Shown here piece after piece: positions 9,843 to 20,915 of a stretch of 64,000 nt of DNA. Positions within the stretch are counted from its first letter, which is position 1; each line of letters opens with the position of its first letter. The notes under the pieces are model-generated. The model had not been told where the DNA came from. It saw nothing but the letters and a program-made list of their open reading frames with translations, and made no database searches. A program made the position numbers and the translations under genes. Source of the stretch: Hemerocallis citrina (lineage: Eukaryota; Streptophyta; Magnoliopsida; Asparagales; Asphodelaceae); the NCBI GenBank assembly GCA_017893485.1, contig CM030364.1:45746754-45810753 (forward strand), in the 5' to 3' direction.

Positions 9843-11232
9843 TTCTAATAATTTGGGTGGTCATTGTTTTTCCCGAGAAAATGGGTCAAACTATTGAACT
9901 CCCCCGAATAGAAAGTGAGATCTGAATCACCTAAGAAAACTTGAAAATAGCCAGTTGTATTTGCGGATCCTTGTTGTTGGGATTCACGAGCCTCTCTCCC
10001 GAATCTCATGTGTGGGAACGGCACAATGCTAGTACATCAGGTGTTTAATTGATAATATTTTTGTAATTTGCATAAGGTGGTACTCTTTTTCTTACGGGTT
10101 TTTAACGAGGCCACCAATAATTGTTCAATATCATATTCATCAACTTCATTAAACATCTCAACACTCAACACCGCTTAAACTTCTTGATTTATCAAGAATG
10201 AAATTTGATCATGGCTTACCGAACAATATATCTTCATACAATGTTCTCTTTTACCTTCTATTCTCCTCAACATCTTCTGTCTGGTGCACAATATGAACCC
10301 TTCCTTGATTGCCTCTTTTACAATTGTAACATTCAGCATACAATTCTCACCTTTCCAAATTCGACTTTTTTCATTTCGTTTCTAAAATTCCCCCATCCAA
10401 AACCCGCGAACCATCTTGCCTGAAACCTGCAGACCCCTGCACATTATCTCTGCTACTCGTGAATCGCATGTCCAGTCGACTGTCCTTTGCTCTAAACAAC
10501 AAGATATCCATATAAGGGTTCGCAGTGGGGGACACGACTACGAGGGTTCAGGTTCAGGTAGTGCATGACCCGTACCGATAGGACCCGATACCAGCTCTAC
10601 TAACTACACTTGCAGATTTGTTTGCTTTTACTCTGATGCAACGACGACAAAAATAGTTTTTATTTATTTTTTTATTTTTAATTTATTTGTAAATGTGTTC
10701 ATGCATGATTTCCTCCTGAAGTCGGTTGCGTACACCTTGAAACACATGAGGATGAGACCTCTGAACTATTTATCGAGTGCCAAGCAAACGACCAAGGTAA
10801 TTAGTTGACACCTGGTTATCAAAGGACGAATATCATTCAAAGGCATTCGTAAGCAGAATTACATCTAACAACATATATTCTCCTATATATATATGAATAT
10901 TCTATCATCATTAGGTAAAGATTTCTTGGCAATTTTTTTTGGATAATTGAGTCTTCTTATTTTATTTTTTTATTAAAGAAAGAGTCAATTTTTATTGTTG
11001 TTTAATGAACGTGAAGAATTTTTGCTGAGAAAAATGTATGGGAACCATAGTGAATCAAATCATCTTTTTAAAGGGTGAACGAAGTACATAAGAGATTGGT
11101 TACCAAAACATTCAAACATGTGTGTTTTCTTATTTGAATCAAACAAATATTACATATATAATCAAACAATACGTATATAATAATCAAACAATACATACAT
11201 ATACATAAATTAGTAAGTTACGGAATAGTTTT
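9843..11232. other. Intergenic DNA downstream of the germin-like gene
   Basis: AT-rich sequence with no supported gene. It probably includes the 3' untranslated region of the minus-strand germin-like gene close to 11232 (AT-rich, several near-AATAAA words at about 11150-11220). The 72-codon open frame at 10205-10423 has no recognisable domain. Confidence 0.6.
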
Positions 11233-11992
11233 CTAGTTGTTGCCCATTGAGAACTGAGCCTGGAGCCTGTCCACTGTCGTCTTATTCAGCTGGAAGGCCT
11301 TAGCAAGAACATCGTCTGAAATAGGAGGCATCGATCCGAATACAGTATTGGCTACCATGACAACTCCTGGATTTTGACTACTGAGGCCTGAAAGCGTTAC
11401 TGCATTCACATGACCAGGATTATATTGAAAATGAATCAGTCCTTGTGGGAACACAAACACATCACCCTTGTTAAGGACCTTAGTGAAGAGCTTAGAATTT
11501 GAAGAAACAAAGCCTACATATATCGAGCCTTCTAACACAGTTAGGATCTCGGTTGCTCGTGGGTGGTAATGAGGTGCGATCAACCCATAAGGTAAAAAGT
11601 CAATTCGAGCCAAAGAGATGCCAAGAGTGTTGAGGCCTGGAATTTGAGCTGCACTGACTAGAGTTACACCAGCACCAAGTGGATTACTTGTGTTGGCCGG
11701 CTTGTCAAGGCCAGTCATGAAGAAATCATTAGCTGTTGCAAGCTTTGGGTCCTTGCACACTAGTCCGTTGACAAATACTGCAGTAATATTACAAGTAGAA
11801 ATCAAATGTAAGGTATTGATTAGCAAACAATTATATATCTTTATAGAAAGCGTGTGGTATAAAAATATCGTGTAAAATACCAGAGGAAGTATTATCGGCT
11901 ACGCAGAAGTCTTGCAGAGAGCTGGGATCAGAAGCAGTTGTGAGAGAGGTGGTGAGTGAGAGGAGCGCAAGAAACAGAATACGGGCAGCCAT
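11233..11992 (-). CDS. Germin-like protein (two exons, intact)
   Basis: Exon 1 is 11992-11881 and exon 2 is 11777-11233. The 103-bp intron (11880-11778) has GT...AG ends. The joined frame is 218 residues, the usual germin-like size. Residues 1-20 form a signal peptide, so the product should be apoplastic. A disulfide pair is placed at Cys30 (DFCVAD) and Cys45 (LVCKDP). The cupin carries the germin metal ligands His107, His109, Glu114 ([11 protein letters not shown]) and His153 (GLIHFQ), plus KGD at 141-143. Asn34 and several other N-x-S/T sites could be glycosylated. Family members are secreted Mn cupins, some with superoxide dismutase or oxalate oxidase activity; which applies here cannot be read. 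It is the only intact host gene in the window. Confidence 0.95.
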
Positions 11993-12080
11993 TTCTGTAT
12001 AGGGGGAGATATGTAGTTAATTTGAGTTCAGAGAGGACTAGATTAAAGGATGGATTCTAATGGAGGATAATTAAGATGGG

Positions 12081-12090
12081 TATATATAGT
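12081..12090 (-). promoter_or_regulatory. Probable TATA box of the germin-like gene
   Basis: Minus-strand ACTATATATA lies about 90 bases upstream of the ATG at 11992, a normal distance for a plant core promoter with a short 5' leader. Confidence 0.6.
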
Positions 12091-12092
12091 TG

Positions 12093-12967
12093 GCAGTGTA
12101 GTGAATGTGGGATGTAAGAAGTTTTAAATTGTCGTTGAAGTGCTTTGAAATGGTCAGGCCCTTGTTCAAGTAGAAGAAGTCTCCACAAGAGTGGGTGGTA
12201 TATTTAATAGTTTACATCTTACTTTCCCATCTTTCATATACTAAATATATTTTTGATGAATTTTCCGTTTCTGGAAGTTACGACGAGATCAGTAAGAGAA
12301 GGTAAGAATTGATTGTGGACAAAGATATTGTTGAATAGTAGGAAAATATGCAGATACTGAGTATGATTGATGTCACCGATGATGGTAGGTAGCTAGAAAA
12401 ACAACTCATTATTGTATCATGAAATATGACTATCTATGAACCTTTTTAAATAAATTCATCGATCACACAACCAGCTTCCTTTTTCAAATATGTTTGTAAG
12501 ATTTCTACAGTAGAGTGGGCTTCCACACAATTTGCTTATTCAACATAGCGAGGCTAGGTAGATTTAATTCATATTTCATATGTATTGAGCAAAAAATCGT
12601 AATATTTTTGTTCAGTTATATAGTCCATAAATGTAATTGTAAGTAGAAAATAAATTGTTTTCCTTTGAGTACGTGAGAGGATGGTCAATGTTCCTGTGAT
12701 CTAAGACTATTCAGTTCCAGATTTGATGAAATTTCCACCAAAAGTTTATCTTTGAGAACTATCAGTTTTGGCTCTTCCAGTCATATAAAACAATTTCTAT
12801 AGTAGTTTCTATGTAACAGACAATGACACTTGTACCTTTTTATATTTTTAGTTTATGTATACATGCAGGATTTCTTCATGAACTCAATTTCGATCTGACA
12901 CTTTGAAACACATAGATGAACACTCGGAACTGCTTATTTAGTTGCCACGAGATTGTTGAATAGTAAC
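12093..12967. other. Upstream region of the germin-like gene
   Basis: AT-rich, no open frame of note, no recognised element. Presumably holds the promoter. Near its end the 19-bp block acgagattgttgaatagta is repeated at the LTR edge (about 12947-12984), perhaps a small slippage at the Copia-1 insertion. Confidence 0.5.
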
Positions 12968-12972
12968 GAGAT
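12968..12972. repeat. Target-site duplication of Copia-1 (gagat), 3' side
   Basis: Identical to 8084-8088. It sits directly outside the 3' LTR of the Copia-1 copy to the right. Together the two define the Copia-1 insertion site in a duplicated host segment. Confidence 0.7.
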
Positions 12973-13883
12973 TGTTGAATGGTAGTGAGAATAATAACAA
13001 AAAGAAAATAGGTTTAAGGTTTAATATTCCTACTACTTGAGATATGATATACTCATTATCGGAATTGAAATATTCTTAGGCACTACAACTAGACCATTAT
13101 ATATGGGATAAGACTGGGTTTTGGGTACTAAGCTTTATGCTCACTCAACCCGGTCCAATAAGTAACAGATAACACATGCAAACACATGTTGTCCCATATA
13201 ATATTTTTTTGAAAATAAACGGTGGGTCGTAAGACTCCCCGCGCTTCATTAAAAAGATTTTAATAAAACAAACATCCAAATAAAGGAGAATGGTGTTCAT
13301 GAATCCCCACACGTGGGCCATGAGCCTCATTCCCCATCAAAAGAGAGAACCCATCCCATACAAGATAGTTCCCTTACAAAAACATGGAATTACAAGTATT
13401 TACAGAAGTTGTTGTTCCGCCCCCACAACAAAATGTTCCCAAAAAGTGGCACCTCCACCGGCCCACACAAAAGCGCACCCCATCCCGCTTCCTTATGCCA
13501 ATCACTCTTCCTCAGTGGTTCCCTCCCTTTTCTCGGCCTCTGCCTCGTAGGTCGTCGTGTTTGCCTCGGTGTACAACTCCTTGACTCTCTTTGTTGAATC
13601 CCCACCTGCCGTAATAGATCAGAATATGATATTAGCAATAATCTTGAATAGCAGTTGCTAGTGCATATTGTGTTTGTGAAGTGGTCTAAAAATTCTACCG
13701 TTTCTCTCTAACCATATACCCCAGCAAATTGCCATGACCCCAACATATGTCAAAATCTCCCTACCGGAGGTGTATTTTACGCCAATTTCCCCAGAGGTCC
13801 TGCACTGTCTCCATGCTAGCCCCATATAATATTATACACAATAATATTCTATTTATATTGAAAATATACCTATATATCCAACA
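12973..13883 (-). repeat. 3' LTR of Copia-1 (second copy), split by a LINE
   Basis: Homologous to 7802-8083. The polypurine tract (minus ATATAGGAGGAGAA, 13884-13897) adjoins its TGTTGG end, so it is the 3' LTR of a minus-strand element whose interior lies to the right. The LINE at 13207-13820 interrupts it. Confidence 0.8.
13207..13820 (-). mobile_element. 5'-truncated LINE fragment
   Basis: Flanked by a perfect 13-bp duplication cccatataatatt (13194-13206 and 13821-13833). On the minus strand it ends in a short A run after TTTATTTTC, and its start encodes AICWGIWLERNGRIF, the C-terminal zf-RVT-type region of plant LINE ORF2. About 614 bp, 5' truncated, as usual for target-primed insertion. 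The overlapping open frames on both strands are not genes. Confidence 0.8.
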
Positions 13884-14515
13884 TTCTCCTCCTATATTCT
13901 CATTATATTATGCAATACCTAGTCATCTCATCAGTTCCACATGATGTGGACTGGATCACAACAATTTTAAATAAACATTCAATCACAAGAGAATATACAT
14001 CATAGACTAAGTCAAATATAACTTAAATCGTTCAAATGAGATTAAACCAAAATAATCAAATAGTTCCACACCATATCAAAACAAAATAGTTCACAATGAC
14101 TAAACCAACTAGAAAAATCTGTCATAGTTTCAAAATCAACCAAAATAAATAAACTTCAATAACAAAATAAGAGTTTTAAACTCAATTAACACAAGAGTCT
14201 TAAACTCAAAAGAAGTTTTACCACACAAGTGACAAATTTATTCTCGAGAGAAATAAACCGAAACTATATCCTTGCAAACTGCTTTATGTTCACTCCTCCT
14301 TTTTTAGCAAATTATTATTTTGAAATCTATGTTGACAAATTTAACTCCTCCATCTTTGGTTACATATTGCACATAAGAAAATATCATGAGACACATCTCT
14401 AAGAATTCTAGCGAATAAGAACTTAGTACGATTAAAAAAAAAGCTTAGCAAAAATGTAACATAAGCATCACAATCAAATTTTTTTAACAAAATAAAGAAT
14501 AAGAACTATTATAGT
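13884..14515 (-). other. Copia-1 3' untranslated interior
   Basis: AT-rich sequence directly inside the Copia-1 3' LTR, beginning with its polypurine tract. Nothing coding is visible. It ends at the Copia-3 insertion (target duplication atagt) and resumes at 20916. Confidence 0.6.
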
Positions 14516-15565
14516 TGTTAGAACCTGAATATAAAATAATACTAATTTCCAACAAAGTTGTGAAGAATTCAAATACAGAAAGGAAAACAGTAAGGAAATA
14601 AACTTGTACAGAGTCGAGATTTTTAAGAATCTCTGTCCTTAAAGCAGAATTTGCCCCGTAGTGCGACGGTTACCGGCAAATCGCTTCCCAGGATACAACT
14701 GTACCTTCTCTGAAGAATGCAGCACCCTTGCTTCAGAGACAACGAACTGCTGTCTGTGTGTACTCTCAGTTGACAGACACTGACTCAGAGCAGAGGAAGA
14801 AGAAGAGGAAGACTCAAGTGGAAAAATTTTCTGTAACTGTATATCAGTTGATGTCTGGGTCAGGATATATAGATAAGAGATGGACTGGAGACTGTTCAGC
14901 AGCCATTACTCTGTAACAGCAGAGTAATGGGGACTCTTCAATTTAGTAACTGGTGAGCCATTACTCTGCTGTTACAGAGTAATGGCCTCAGTTACTGAAT
15001 CTGAAAAGTCTTTTCAGTTCAGTAGGGGAAGAGGCTGTCTGGGCAAAAAAGTAAAATAAAAAATTTAAGCCAGACCAAACCAAACCAAGCCAAGCCAAGC
15101 CAAACTGAACCGAACCGAACCGAGCCGAAGCCGAAGCCGAAGCCGAAGCCGAGGCCGGGGCCGGGGCCGGGGCCGGAGCCGGGGCCGGGGCCGGAGCCGG
15201 AGCCGGGCCGGGCGCGCGCGCGCGCGTGCGCGCGTGTGTGTTTGTCATTTTGGCTAAGTCCTCTCTCCACTACACGTTAGTGGTAACCCCCGGGCCACGT
15301 CCTTTAGTCCAGTTTTCTAGTATATATACTAGTAAAAATCTTTCCCAATTTCCGATATGGGACTATCCATTTGTTAAGTTGGTACCTTTCAAGTACCCAA
15401 CTTTGGATCAACATTTCTCATTCATACGGAATTGGTTTTTGGCAAGTGAGTATACTACGGAATAGTACTCGACGAGAGGATCGCAATCCACTCATTTTCC
15501 GGCGCTGCCGGTGGCCGGAGCTCGCCAGAATCCGGCCCGGAAAACTGCAAAAAATAATTCCAACA
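14516..15565 (-). repeat. 3' LTR of Copia-3 (1050 bp)
   Basis: Shares both ends with 20326-20915 but has about 430 extra bases (roughly 14727-15155), including a palindromic ccattactctgctgttacagagtaatgg-type block near 14900-14985. The GC-rich run (CCAAG, then CCGAAG, then CCGGGG, then GC and GT) spans 15065-15242. Either the other LTR lost this block or this one gained it. Confidence 0.9.
15065..15242. repeat. Graded microsatellite in Copia-3 LTR
   Basis: The unit drifts along the tract: ccaaa/ccaag pentamers, ccgaa pentamers, ccgaag hexamers, ccgggg and ccggag hexamers, then (gc)n and (gt)n. It yields long Ala-Pro or Gly-Ser open frames that are artefacts. The second LTR keeps only the last part (about 20527-20590). 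Confidence 0.85.
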
Positions 15566-16166
15566 ATCCCCCACATGAATGGAAATTACCAGACCATGTA
15601 ATCCAGACACGACAGAAAAACAAAAAACATGACAGAAAGACTCTGAGAGTACAATTGGAAAATCACTGCATCAGGAATGGAAGTAATTTTTCAACTTTGA
15701 ACCACCCTTAGTAATTAGCTATCGGATTCACTTGACCAGGTAGTGATCATGATGTCTTGAACTACCCGGACGTTCATGTGAACCTAGACAATAACTATCA
15801 CACAGTTTCATCTCCTCACAGAACCAAGTTCTCTTGTTGTGTTCATTTTGGCCTTGAACATCCCTGGTTAATCATGAGTGAACTTGGAGAATGTAGCCTC
15901 TCTTCATTCTCCTAGAAACAACCCCATTTCACACTCACAAGGTGATTTCCCATAAAGAGTATCCTGCTATACCCCACTTTTATTTCAAAGCTATGGGAAT
16001 CATTAAAAGCCAAGCTTATCCTAACTATTTGCAGGCAGCACTTGTTTTATCATCCTAAGAATGGGTATGAGATGTTAATCTCTAAGTGCTTTCGTTGATT
16101 CAACAAGATTTAGTTGTCCCTTTGAACCTAGATCTTGGGATCTCCAATTTCTAGGTAGGGTTTCCA
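15566..16166 (-). other. Copia-3 3' untranslated region and polypurine tract
   Basis: Between the RNase H end and the 3' LTR. The tract next to the LTR reads ATGTGGGGGAT on the minus strand (about 15566-15576). The rest shows no further coding. Confidence 0.75.
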
Positions 16167-16427
16167 TCAAGTATCCTCTTTCGTCATAGGATTTAATCCT
16201 ATTCCTCTTGATGATCTCACAACCTGCTCTCGCGACAGACCTTTAGTAAATGGATCCGCTAGGTTGTCGGCCGATTTTATATATTCTATAGAGATTACTC
16301 CATTTGAGAGCAGTTGTCTAATGGTTTTGTGTCGCCTTCTGATATGACGAGACTTACCATTATACATGCAACTCAGTGCCCGTGCTATAGCCGATTGGCT
16401 GTCACAGTGTACACATAAGGCAGGCAC
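16167..16427 (-). pseudogene. RNase H C-terminal part of Copia-3 pol
   Basis: 86-codon open stretch in the same frame as the RT segment, separated by one TGA. It contains HCDSQSAIARAL with a catalytic Asp, the RHIRRRHKTIRQLL helix and NLADPFTKGLSREQV, the typical copia RNase H end. Only the stop at 16437-16439 splits it from the rest of pol. Confidence 0.9.
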
Positions 16428-16436
16428 TGGTTTTTC

Positions 16437-17636
16437 TCACATAGGGATATCCTCTAAAAAGTTGCGAAGCCATTCTGCTTCTTCTGCCGCTTTGTCTAAA
16501 GCAATGAATTCAGATTCCATGGTGGATCTGGCCAATAGCGTTTGTTTAGAGGATTTCCATGACACAGCTGCACCACCAAGTGTAAAGACATATCCACTTG
16601 TGGATTTTGAGTCTTTGGAGTCCGATATCCAGTTGGCATCACTGTAGCCTTCCAGTACTGCTGGATATCTGGTGTAATGCAGCGCATAACTATGAGTATG
16701 TCGCAAGTAATTCAATACTCTAGTTATTCCTTTCCAGTGACTTCGTCCTGGATTACTCATGTATCGGCTCAGTACGTTTACCGAATGTGCTAGGTCCGGT
16801 CTTGTACAATTTGTTCGGTACATCAGACTACCAATTACACGTGCATATTCCAGTTGTGATATGCTTTCGCCTGTATTTTTGAACAGGTGAAGACTTGGAT
16901 CGACGGGACTTTTTGCTGTCCCATTGGAATAATTCTTGAATCTTTCAAGTACTTTCTCAGCATAATGAGCTTGAGACAAAGTAATTCCCTCAGATGTCCT
17001 GGAGACTTTGATTCCTAGTATGACATCTGCAACTCCCAAGTCTTTCATGTCAAACTTGCCACTAAGCATGCTCTTAGTTTGTTTGATAATGTCGTTATTG
17101 CTTCCAATAATGAGCATGTCGTCTACGTATAGACAGACCAGAATGTATCCGTTTGGAGTATCTTTGATGTAGATACATTTATCACATTCATTTATTTTGA
17201 AACCATTTGACATCATAACATTGTCAAATTTTGCATGCCATTGCTTTGGAGCTTGTTTCAGGCCGTACAGTGATTTTACAAGCCTGCACACTTTATTTTC
17301 CTGTCCAGGAACTACGTAACCCTCAGGTTGTTTCATGTATATTTCTTCTTCTAAGTCCCCATTTAGAAATGCAGTTTTAACACCCATTTGATATATTTTC
17401 AGGTTACGTAGAGCTGCAATAGCTATCAACATTCTTATGGATGTTATTCTTGTAACTGGGGAATATGTATCGAAGAAATCTAGGCCCTCTTTTTGCCTAA
17501 ATCCTTGTACCACAAGTCTAGCCTTATGCTTCTCTATTGAACCATCTGGTTTCAATTTTTGTTTGAAAATCCATTTGCATCCTAGAGCTTTACATCCAGA
17601 AGGCAAATCGACTAACTCCCATGTATGATTTTGCAT
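16437..17636 (-). pseudogene. Reverse transcriptase / RNase H part of Copia-3 pol
   Basis: 399 codons (RVT_2 type) in frame with the upstream gag-integrase frame. YVDDMLIIG at residues 170-178 keeps the Asp pair of the active site. Motif A reads [12 protein letters not shown], where copia RTs have YQMDVKTAF, so the first catalytic Asp (about residue 85) is Gly and RT activity is not expected. The RNase H start follows, with [17 protein letters not shown] and ARSTMESEF. It ends at a TGA. Confidence 0.9.
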
Positions 17637-17669
17637 AATGGAGTCTATTTCACTTTTGATTGCTTCCTT

Positions 17670-20201
17670 CTACATAGGAGCATCAGGCATAGACATGGCT
17701 TCCTTGAACGTTCTGGGCTCATTCTCTAACAGAAAGGCCGTCACAAAGTCAGGACCAAATAATTTTGATGTTCTAGCCCGTTTACTTCGTCTAGGCTCAT
17801 CGGTATCTTGTTCTGGTTCATCAACTGAAGTGCTTGTAGTCCCTTGTTCACGTGTACGTTTAGGGTACGTAGTATTCTTGCACGGAAACACGTGTTCAAA
17901 GAATGAAGCATTTCTCGATTCCATTATTGTATTTACATGGATATCCGGTATATCCGATTTGTATACCAAGAACTGATATGCACTACTGTTGTGTGCATAG
18001 CCTATGAATATGCAATCAATCGTCTTAGGTCCGATGGTGACCTGTTTCGGGTTAGGTACTGCCACTTTTGCTAGACACCCCCACACTTTGAGGTATTTAT
18101 ATGAAGGTAAGTTACCTTTCCACAATTCATATGGTGTCTTGCCGGTTTTCTTGTGAGGTATTTTGTTGAGAATGTAGTTGGCAGTCAACAACGCTTCCCC
18201 CCACATGTTTTGGGGTAGGCCAGAATTCAACAACAAGGCATTTATCATCTCCTTTAGAGTTCGATTTTTGCGCTCGGCAGTACCGTTTGATTCGGGTGAG
18301 TAGGGAGCAGTTGTCTGATGAACTATTCCATGTTCCGAGCAGAACATGTTAAATGGTGCATCATATTCTCCTCCTCTATCACTTCTAACGATTTTAATCG
18401 TTTTGCCAAGTTGATTCTCAACCTCAAGTTTATATTCTTTGAATTTATCCAAAGCCTCATTTTTGCTATGTAACAAATATACATAACAAAATTTTGTGCA
18501 ATCGTCTATGAAAGTCATAAAGTACTTTTTGCCACCTCTAGTCTGCACATATTTTAAGTCACACAGATCCGTTTGAATTAGACCTAGAGTTTCTGTGTTT
18601 CTTTCTACAGAACGCGATGGAGTTTTAGTGAGTTTGGCCTCCGTGCAAACTTCACATTTTTCTGAGTTATCTACCTTAAACTTTGGTAGCAGATTCATGT
18701 TAACTAATCTACGCATAGAATTTACATTAACATGGCCTAGTCTTTCATGCCAAACAGTAGAAGACTCAACAACATAGGCAATAGGAGTTATTTTATTAAT
18801 TTTGGGAACAGCAGGAACAATAGTTTTAGGGATGACTGTCATTACATTAAACTTGAACAGTCCATCCTTTACATATCCTTTACCTAAATATACCCCATTC
18901 TTGGACAGTACAAAATTATCAGAAACAAGTACAACTTTGAACCCATTCTTACTTAGCAAAGAACCTGATATCAAGTTCTTTCTAATGTCTGGGACATGCA
19001 GCACATTTGTGAGTGTTAGCTCTTTGCCTGAAGTCATTTTCAGCACTATCTTCCCTGTTCCTTCAATTTTGGAGGTGGAAGAGTTTCCCATGAACAGTTG
19101 TTCATCTTTGTTGCACTTCTGGTAGGAGGTGAACATTTCCTTGTCCGAGCAGATATGCTTGGTGGCCCCTGTATCGTACCACCATTCACGAGGATTGCTC
19201 CCCACAAGATTTACCTCTGAAACAACAGCACAGAGGTCCAGGTCAGAGAGACCAGTGGACAAGTTCTCAGCTATGTGTACACGGGATTTTTCATTTCCTT
19301 TTACATGTCCAGATTTTGAACAATTACTGTCCTTACTACGGCACTCAGAAATTTTGTGCCCTAACTTACCACACTTGTGGCATTTCCCAGCAAACCTCTT
19401 TGCAAGAGGTTTTTTGTTGGAGGCCTGTGGCAGAAACTTCCTCTTCTTGCCCTTCTGTTCATGCTCCACCACATTAGCCTTTTCTATGGACTGATTTCCA
19501 TAGGACCTCTCAGCCTTGCGATTCTCTTCTTCAATCCGCAACCTGTTAATTAGATCTTCAAGAGACATCTCCTTTCGTTTATGTTTGAGATAGTTCTTGA
19601 AGTCTTTCCACCCAGGTGGAAGTTTTTCTATGAACGCTGCAACCTGGAAAGGTTCGCACAGCGTCATATTCTCTGCAGCAATGTCGTGCATTATAACCTG
19701 CAGTTCTTGGACTTGACTCACCACTGTTTTGGAGTCAATCATCTTATAGTCCAGAAATTTGCCGACAACAAATTTCTTGGACCCGGCGTCTTCAGTTTTG
19801 TACTTCTTTTCCAGGGACCCCCACAGGAGTTTGGACGTCTTGAAGACACAATAGACGTTATACAAGAAGTCTACTAGGCCATTCAGGATGTAGTTCCTGC
19901 AAAGGTAGTCGCCCTGAGTCCACGCGTCAACTGCAGCAACAGAGTGTGCTTCTATTGGCGCCAGCATCGGGGCAGATTCATTGAGGAATCTGTCCAGCTT
20001 CAATGTGGTCAGGTAGAACTGCATCTTCCCCTGCCACTTTTTGAACCCAGTTCCATTGAACTTCTCCGGTTTTTCTCCCACTCTTATGTGCGTGGGCAGA
20101 ACGACCGAATGTGCCGCAACCGATTGTGCAGTCACATTCTGGGTCACCGGAGTTTGGGTACTGATAAGGCCAGCAGCAACTTCAGTTTGTGTGTTTTCCA
20201 T
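17670..20201 (-). pseudogene. Gag-protease-integrase part of Copia-3
   Basis: 843 codons from an ATG about 125 bases inside the 5' LTR. Gag is at about 40-240. The zinc knuckle is Cys274, Cys277, His282, Cys287 (CHKCGKLGHKISEC). The protease motif WYDTGATKH has Asp343. Pre-integrase HERLGH is at 485-490 and the CEVC zinc pair at 516-519. Integrase carries Asp545 (QTD), Asp608 (RSDRGGEY) and Glu643 (TAERKN). All these residues are intact. The frame stops at a TAG where related proteins have W-K-E-A-I, so a single TGG-to-TAG change likely ended the polyprotein early. Confidence 0.92.
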
Positions 20202-20325
20202 GTTTTGATTTTGTTCTCTGAAATTGGGTGAAACAGAAACTATTAGTTATTTTTCCGAACAGAACCTGTAAACAAACTTCACAAAAAATTGTTAGAATCT
20301 GTGAGGAAAAATTCAGCTTTAAGAT

Positions 20326-20915
20326 TGTTAGAACCTGAATATAAAATAATACTAATTTCCAACAAAGTTGTGAAGAATTCAAATACAGAAAGGAAAACAG
20401 TAAGGAAATGAACTTGTACAGAGTCGAGATTTTTAAGAATCTCTGTCCTTAAAGCAGAATTTGCCCCGTAGTGCGACGGTTATCGGCAAATCGCTTCCCA
20501 GGATACAACTGTACCTTCTCTGAAGAGGGGCCGGGGCCGGGGCCGGGGCCGGAGCCGGGCCGGGCGCGCGCGCGCGTGCGCGCGTGTGTGTTTGTCATTT
20601 TGGCTAAGTCCTCTCTCCACTACACGTTAGTGGTAACCCCCGGGCCACGCCCTCTAGTCCAGTTTTCTAGTATATATACTAGTAAAAATCTTTCCCAATT
20701 TCCGATATGGGACTATCCATTTGTTAAGTTGGTACCTTTCAAGTACCCAACTTTGGATCAACATTTCTCATTCATACGGAATTGGTTTTTGGCAAGTGAG
20801 TATACTACGGAATAGTACTCGACGAGAGGATCGCAATCCACTCATTTTCCGGCGCTGCCGGTGGCCGGAGCTCGCCGGAATCCGACCCGGAAAACTGCAA
20901 AAACTAATTCCAACA
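20326..20915 (-). repeat. 5' LTR of Copia-3 (590 bp)
   Basis: Same ends as the 3' LTR (TGTTGGAATTA...GGTTCTAACA on the minus strand), followed by target duplication atagt. Shorter than its partner by about 430 bases, with the break at ctctgaaga|gggg inside the GC-rich tract. Confidence 0.9.

Larger units (their letters stand above)
8882..9910. repeat. 21-bp direct repeats flanking the Helitron cluster
   Basis: The same 21 bases, beginning actattgaactcccccg, occur at 8882-8902 and 9890-9910. They bracket the three short Helitrons. Helitrons do not make target duplications, so this repeat needs another explanation, such as repair-associated duplication. Confidence 0.7.
14516..20915 (-). mobile_element. 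Copia-3: nearly complete young Ty1/copia element (6.4 kb)
   Basis: Bounded by LTRs with TG...CA ends and a perfect 5-bp duplication ATAGT (14511-14515 and 20916-20920). One minus-strand gag-pol frame runs from 20201 to 16167, broken only by two in-frame stops (TAG at 17670-17672, TGA at 16437-16439). Order: gag, CCHC knuckle, protease, integrase, RT, RNase H (copia order). LTR differences outside length changes are about 7 in 590 bases by hand count, so the insertion is recent. Polypurine tract ATGTGGGGGAT adjoins the 3' LTR. I see no tRNA-Met-type primer site at 20300-20325. Confidence 0.95.

Noticed and set aside
13290..13638. Four overlapping open frames of 66-94 codons
   Set aside because: They fall in the 5'-truncated LINE, whose coding sense (minus, zf-RVT-like) lies elsewhere in the fragment; none is conserved.
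14988..15270. Ala-Pro and Gly-Ser repeat open frames
   Set aside because: Translation of the graded CCGAAG/CCGGGG microsatellite in the Copia-3 LTR.
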